Source of the DNA: an uncultured Candidatus Saccharibacteria bacterium
GTDB taxonomy: Bacteria > Patescibacteriota > Saccharimonadia > Saccharimonadales > Saccharimonadaceae
Assembly (NCBI GenBank): GCA_938041555.1
Contig: CALIAC010000011.1
Span: 1-64,000, forward strand
Length of the DNA: 64,000 nt
Reading direction: 5' to 3'
Both the position numbers and the translations under genes were made by a program. Below are positions 60,515-64,000 of this stretch, piece by piece. Each line of letters begins with the position of its first letter. Position 1 is the first letter of the stretch. The notes beneath the pieces are model-generated. The model saw only the letters and a program-made list of their open reading frames with translations. It ran no database searches and was not told the origin of the DNA.

Positions 60515-60770
60515 GCTTCTAGTATACTACATGTCCACCACATAGCGCTCATCCTTGGTTATTACTGTTATAAGCATAAGCTTTACTGATGTGCAAGTTA
60601 GTGTACTACTTTTTTGTTCAGAGGTCTTTACCTGCCTTCCCACCTCCTTATTCCAGGACGTAATTATGAAGTAAATTCTCTCTCCTACCCCTGTTATTTC
60701 CGAATGGTTCACTATTGTGTTCAGGCTACGTAGATGTTTGAGTAGTGCGCAAATTTATTATTCACCATAG
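60515..60770. other. Intergenic stretch without a gene
   Basis: No supported gene between orn and mscL apart from the orn -10 at its left edge and the mscL terminator to its right. Confidence 0.5.
60521..60526 (-). promoter_or_regulatory. Leaderless-type -10 of orn-corA
   Basis: Minus-strand TAG-TATACT; hexamer 6 nt from the ATG. Confidence 0.65.
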
Positions 60771-60801
60771 AAAAACCACACCCTGAGTGGGTGTGGTTGA
60801 T
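60771..60801 (-). terminator. Terminator after mscL
   Basis: Stem AACCACACC / GGTGTGGTT with a short loop and TTTTT on the minus strand. Confidence 0.9.
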
Positions 60802-60828
60802 CGCTACGCAGGCTCTTGCCTAGCCTAC

Positions 60829-61278
60829 TTAGTCTTTTTTCTTGTCCAAGCGGTCGAGCTTGAGAAAGTGGATGATCAGGTAGATGACGAATGCTGTGGC
60901 GACCAAGGTGATCAGCGAGCTCACGAAGGCTCCCCACGCGAAGTCGGCGCTGCGCCCAGCAATCTCAATATGCGTGCTGGCAGCCTCGAGGCCCTTCTGC
61001 GACCCCACAATGAACTGCACCACTGGGCTAATGAACCCCTGAACTAATTTTTTGACTGTGTCGCCGGCAGCGGTACCAATCGCCAAACCAACAGCCAGGC
61101 CAACCACGCCCTGCTCGCGAATAAACTCAGCAAAGCCGCCAATGTGGCTGTTCTTCATTTTCTGCTCTAGAGCTTGGGCAGCAGCTGCAGCCTCTTGGGC
61201 AGCCTTGCGTGGGGTGCGGCGTGCAGCAGGCTTCTTTGTAGTAGCTGCTTTGGTTTTGGTTGTTGTTCGTTCTGCCAT
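60829..61278 (-). CDS. mscL: Large-conductance mechanosensitive channel
   Basis: Pressure-relief channel of the membrane. The 149-aa protein has a basic Thr/Ala/Lys-rich extension of about 40 residues, unlike the usual short start, then the MscL core: FAEFIREQGVVGLAVGLAIGTAAGDTVKKLVQGFISPVVQFIVG (TM1 with the Gly/Ala gate), an external loop, FAWGAFVSSLITLVATAFVIYLIIHFL (TM2) and a charged C-terminal helix. AATAAGGAG precedes the ATG. An extended -10 lies about 30 bp upstream. Confidence 0.95.
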   Translation of the reverse strand: MAERTTTKTKAATTKKPAARRTPRKAAQEAAAAAQALEQKMKNSHIGGFAEFIREQGVVGLAVGLAIGTAAGDTVKKLVQGFISPVVQFIVGSQKGLEAASTHIEIAGRSADFAWGAFVSSLITLVATAFVIYLIIHFLKLDRLDKKKD

Positions 61279-61309
61279 AGGTTCTCCTTATTAACCATTG
61301 TTTATTCAA

Positions 61310-61318
61310 ATTATAGCA
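61310..61318 (-). promoter_or_regulatory. Extended -10 of mscL
   Basis: Minus-strand TGC-TATAAT, giving a leader of about 25 nt that holds the ribosome binding site. Confidence 0.6.
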
Positions 61319-61376
61319 TATTCTGCATTAATTGCTAGCGGTCTTGTGTTGGTGGTGTTCTATGGTCGTTATTTCA

Positions 61377-62546
61377 TTATTGCTTCATTCGCTTAGCTTG
61401 TTCGCGTGCTTTGTTGACCTTATTGCGCTGTAGATTTTTAAAGCCGCGCGATAAGTGTTGCGATGAAGTCGCAATATTATCTGCATTATCATCAAAGATA
61501 ACAAATGGGTGTTCGTACGTCTGTATCGCTTGCTCGACAAGCTCGACACTACCCGTGGCAGTCGCTACTTTACGTAGTATATCACCAAGGAAGAAGCGAT
61601 TAACTGTCGTGTCACCCGGCGAAAGGCTCGCATGGACAGTCTGCGCTAACTCAATCGCTTGTTGGCCCATACCCTGGGTGATAAGCTTTTTGCACAGCTG
61701 GTTGGCCTCTTTCAGGTCGTTACGTCGATCAACATCTGGGTAGATGCCTGGTAGCTGGCTCAAACTTTCGTATGCAGCACCAAATTCGTCATGACGATTA
61801 TGGATGATTGCATCATAATGAACGCGCAATAGCTCACGCCCAGGGATAGATGGCAGTGTAATAAGCTGTAGCAGACTATTTCGTCTGTCACCATCACGAT
61901 ACTGCTGACTAGTAACATCAGCAAAGTTTAACCATGGGCGAGATGAAACAAAGGCATCACGGTTGATTGACGGCGGGAGATTCTTCACTAGTTCGCTGGT
62001 CTGCAGCCAATTCACTGCGCGAAGCTCACCACTCATCAACTGATCTTGCGGGTTTTTTCCACTTATCGCTTCTGTTGTCTCTTTGCATAGCTCATTCGTA
62101 GGTACATCAAGCAAAAACGAGCGCTGACTTGGCCGGTCAAACAACATAATTACGGCATGTTGGTTAACATACCCAATATAGTGCTCTAACCCCTTAATCT
62201 GATCGAGGCACTCCGATGCCACAATAGTATAACCATAGCAATTAGCTGTCTCACGCTCGGCAATACTTTCAGCGGTAAGAAGCGGTGTACCATCTGTGGT
62301 CGGTGCAAATTCAAGCGTCTGGCGCACCAAGTGCCCCACCAAAACTGCTGCATTAGTGGCGTCTTCAAAGGCCAGCGGCGACTGCTCGTAGGCTGTGCCG
62401 ATGATCTTGAGCTGCTTTGAGTCAAGTAAGCGCTCGCGGCCAATCTCGATATTACCCGCCGCTATACTCTTTCTTGGCGTCATAAGCTCTGCTGCCAGTG
62501 GCTCATGCAAAGCAGATGAGTCGGTACGTGGCGTACGCTCACCCAC
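61377..62546 (-). CDS. Transglutaminase-like Cys/His/Asp protein with helical repeats
   Basis: The 389-aa protein has an apparent transglutaminase-like catalytic set: NCYGYTIVAS (C103), YIGYVNQHAVIML (H130) and SFLLDVPT (D147), in the family's C-H-D order with the usual strand spacing. Residues about 240-389 look like TPR-type helices (LCKKLITQGMGQQAIELAQTVHASLS; ATGSVELVEQAIQTYEH). No signal peptide or membrane helix. Protease or amidase activity is inferred. The GTG start overlaps the argS stop (TAGTG), with GGAG 8 nt upstream in argS, so it is translationally coupled to argS. Confidence 0.75.
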   Translation of the reverse strand: MGERTPRTDSSALHEPLAAELMTPRKSIAAGNIEIGRERLLDSKQLKIIGTAYEQSPLAFEDATNAAVLVGHLVRQTLEFAPTTDGTPLLTAESIAERETANCYGYTIVASECLDQIKGLEHYIGYVNQHAVIMLFDRPSQRSFLLDVPTNELCKETTEAISGKNPQDQLMSGELRAVNWLQTSELVKNLPPSINRDAFVSSRPWLNFADVTSQQYRDGDRRNSLLQLITLPSIPGRELLRVHYDAIIHNRHDEFGAAYESLSQLPGIYPDVDRRNDLKEANQLCKKLITQGMGQQAIELAQTVHASLSPGDTTVNRFFLGDILRKVATATGSVELVEQAIQTYEHPFVIFDDNADNIATSSQHLSRGFKNLQRNKVNKAREQAKRMKQ

Positions 62547-64000
62547 TACAGCCGCTCCGGTGCTTCGATACCGAGCAGAGCAAGGCCAGCAGCCAGGGTG
62601 TCGCGGTAGCGCTGCACCAGGCTGAGGCGCTCAGCCTGGCGCGGGCTGCCAACGACGCGGTTCTTCTCGTAGAAGCGGTTAAATTCTTGGGCAAGCTCAT
62701 AGAGGTAGTGGCAGATGCCATGCACAAGATACTCGCGAGCGGCCTTCTCGACGACCTCTGGGTATTCGCTCAGCTTGCGCAGGAGCAGGCGTTCGTCATC
62801 AGTGCAATCGATCGGCTCGGCAGGCTCGGCACTCGCCTTGGCCAGGATACTACAGGCCCGAGCGTGAGCATATTGAATATAGGGGCCAGAATTGCCCTGC
62901 AAGCTCACCGTCTCATCCATATCAAAGGCTATATCGTTGCCCATACGATACTTCGCAAAGGCATATTTGATCGCCCCAAGTGCCACCTGGCGCTGCACCA
63001 CTGGGTCTGTGGTGAGGTTCGCCACGCGCTCTTGGACGATGGCAAGCACATCGGCCGCTCGCGCCACATTACCCAGGCGCGAACTCATCTTGCTACCATC
63101 ACCAAAGCGCACTGTGCCATTGGTCAGGTGGGTCATCCGCCCAGCTAGCTCAGGCCGGAAGAGCTCAGCCGCAGCATACACCACGCGCATATACTCCTTT
63201 TGGTCGTTGCCAGTGATGAGAATCCGGTGGTCGAAGTGGTAGTCTGCTACCTCCTTCCAGATAACGCCAATATCCTTCGTCTCATACGTTGGCAAGCCGT
63301 TGGACGTGACGAAGACGCGGGTGTGCAGATGCTTAGCAGGGTCACCGACGAAGACCACTGCCCCCTCAGAACGCTGCAAATTCCCCCGCTCCAGCTGCTC
63401 GTGCACCACGGCGAGGCCAATCGGTGCGGTGCTACTCTCAGGAATATAATCGAGATGATCGACCTGAATCATCGCATAGAAGGCATCGAAGTAATCCAAG
63501 CTCCACTGGCGCGTCGTCCAATAGATCTGAGCCAGTGGCGTATTATGCTCATCATGCTCGTGGTAGCTGTAGACGAGCTTGTTAAGCTCAATAATCTCTT
63601 GCTTAGCCGTCTCGTTCTCTTCGTACGCTTTAGCACCGATCACATAGGCCTGGCTAATCCACCGCGCCCGAGCAAAGACATCGCTCTCTACCTCTGTTAA
63701 CTTCTCTGGTAGCTCGCCGCCTAGCGTGTGGCGCATCCCCCACAAGCACTTAGCAACGTGCAGGCCAACATCACCACCAAAGCTGGCTCGATCTACCGCC
63801 GCGCCAACCGACTCGATGATCCGCGCTAATATATCACCATACACCGTCTGATACAAGTGGCCAGTGTGCAATTCTTTAAAGGCGTTGGGGCAGCTATATT
63901 CCAGCGTGTAGCGCATGCCGCCATAGATCTGCTGCGGTGCGGTATTGGCCGCCTGCCACAGTGCTTCATCACTTAGGCGGAGATTAATAAAACCCGGGCC
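62546..64000 (-). CDS. argS: Arginyl-tRNA synthetase, N-terminus cut by window edge
   Basis: Charges tRNA-Arg. The frame is open to the end of the window, starting within the N-terminal additional domain (GPGFINLRLSDEALW) and continuing with EYSCPNAFKELHTGHL, the class I HIGH motif as HTGH. The Rossmann core (SFGGDVGLHVAKCLWG; TYETKDIGVIWKE), the MSSRLGN element in place of KMSKS (GSKMSSRLGN) and the C-terminal anticodon domain with ALLGIEAPERL follow. About 485 codons are visible of an expected 550-600. The next gene overlaps its stop. Confidence 0.96.
   Translation of the reverse strand, partial: GPGFINLRLSDEALWQAANTAPQQIYGGMRYTLEYSCPNAFKELHTGHLYQTVYGDILARIIESVGAAVDRASFGGDVGLHVAKCLWGMRHTLGGELPEKLTEVESDVFARARWISQAYVIGAKAYEENETAKQEIIELNKLVYSYHEHDEHNTPLAQIYWTTRQWSLDYFDAFYAMIQVDHLDYIPESSTAPIGLAVVHEQLERGNLQRSEGAVVFVGDPAKHLHTRVFVTSNGLPTYETKDIGVIWKEVADYHFDHRILITGNDQKEYMRVVYAAAELFRPELAGRMTHLTNGTVRFGDGSKMSSRLGNVARAADVLAIVQERVANLTTDPVVQRQVALGAIKYAFAKYRMGNDIAFDMDETVSLQGNSGPYIQYAHARACSILAKASAEPAEPIDCTDDERLLLRKLSEYPEVVEKAAREYLVHGICHYLYELAQEFNRFYEKNRVVGSPRQAERLSLVQRYRDTLAAGLALLGIEAPERL

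Overview
The window looks like a chromosomal segment of a Patescibacteria (CPR) member, most likely a Candidatus Saccharibacteria (TM7). This rests on gene content and style rather than an rRNA gene. Genes are short and packed. Replication and translation genes (ssb, rpsF, rpsG, rpsL, rpsO, rpsT, polA, dnaG, holA, rpoD, argS) are interleaved with many lineage-specific proteins. Several ancient enzymes have lost their metal ligands, and surface proteins have proline/glutamine-rich cytoplasmic tails. WhiB-like proteins, typical of Actinobacteria (the usual hosts of Saccharibacteria), are present. UGA is used as a stop (for example mutM's upstream neighbour, the HAD gene and the Rrf2 gene), so this is not a UGA-recoding CPR lineage. 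About 50 of the 58 annotated genes (leaving out a doubtful 11-codon leader ORF) lie on the minus strand, so that strand is probably the leading strand.

Layout. 1-723: ssb-rpsF. 724-3656: about 2.9 kb without a credible gene, AT-rich and very poor in G on the plus strand. 3.7-16.9 kb: a hypothetical gene, rpsL-rpsG, an orphan prephenate dehydratase, a 591-aa unknown, ftsK, an AT-rich Panacea-type toxin-antitoxin-like pair, and rnj. 17-26 kb: membrane/stress modules (Rrf2-YhgE/Pip; PadR-ABC ATPase-FtsX permease with a palindromic operator), a methyltransferase and a family-4 uracil-DNA glycosylase. 26.5-47 kb: pnp, a GH135-like surface glycosidase, a GNAT enzyme, rpsO, truB, a degenerate DHH protein, rpsT, the HAD-membrane protein-mutM-holA operon, and many lineage-specific proteins. 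47-64 kb: polA, a GH16 surface glycosidase with a triple operator-like repeat, two WhiB-like genes (one with tandem WhiB domains), a P-loop kinase, rpoD-dnaG, corA-orn, mscL, a transglutaminase-like protein and argS.

Expression. Two initiation styles coexist. Ribosomal-protein, ftsK, rnj, pnp, mscL and many other genes have AAGGAG-type ribosome binding sites. At least 15 other genes have a -10 hexamer (often extended, TGN-TATACT) placed 5-7 nt, most often exactly 6 nt, before the ATG, with no Shine-Dalgarno. These should give leaderless mRNAs.

Most interesting leads: the leaderless promoter architecture; the double-WhiB protein; the pair of TM-anchored glycoside hydrolases, one under a triple GTGTACAC operator; the Panacea pair with an unrecognised partner; the zinc-less DnaG; and the large non-coding block upstream of rpsF.
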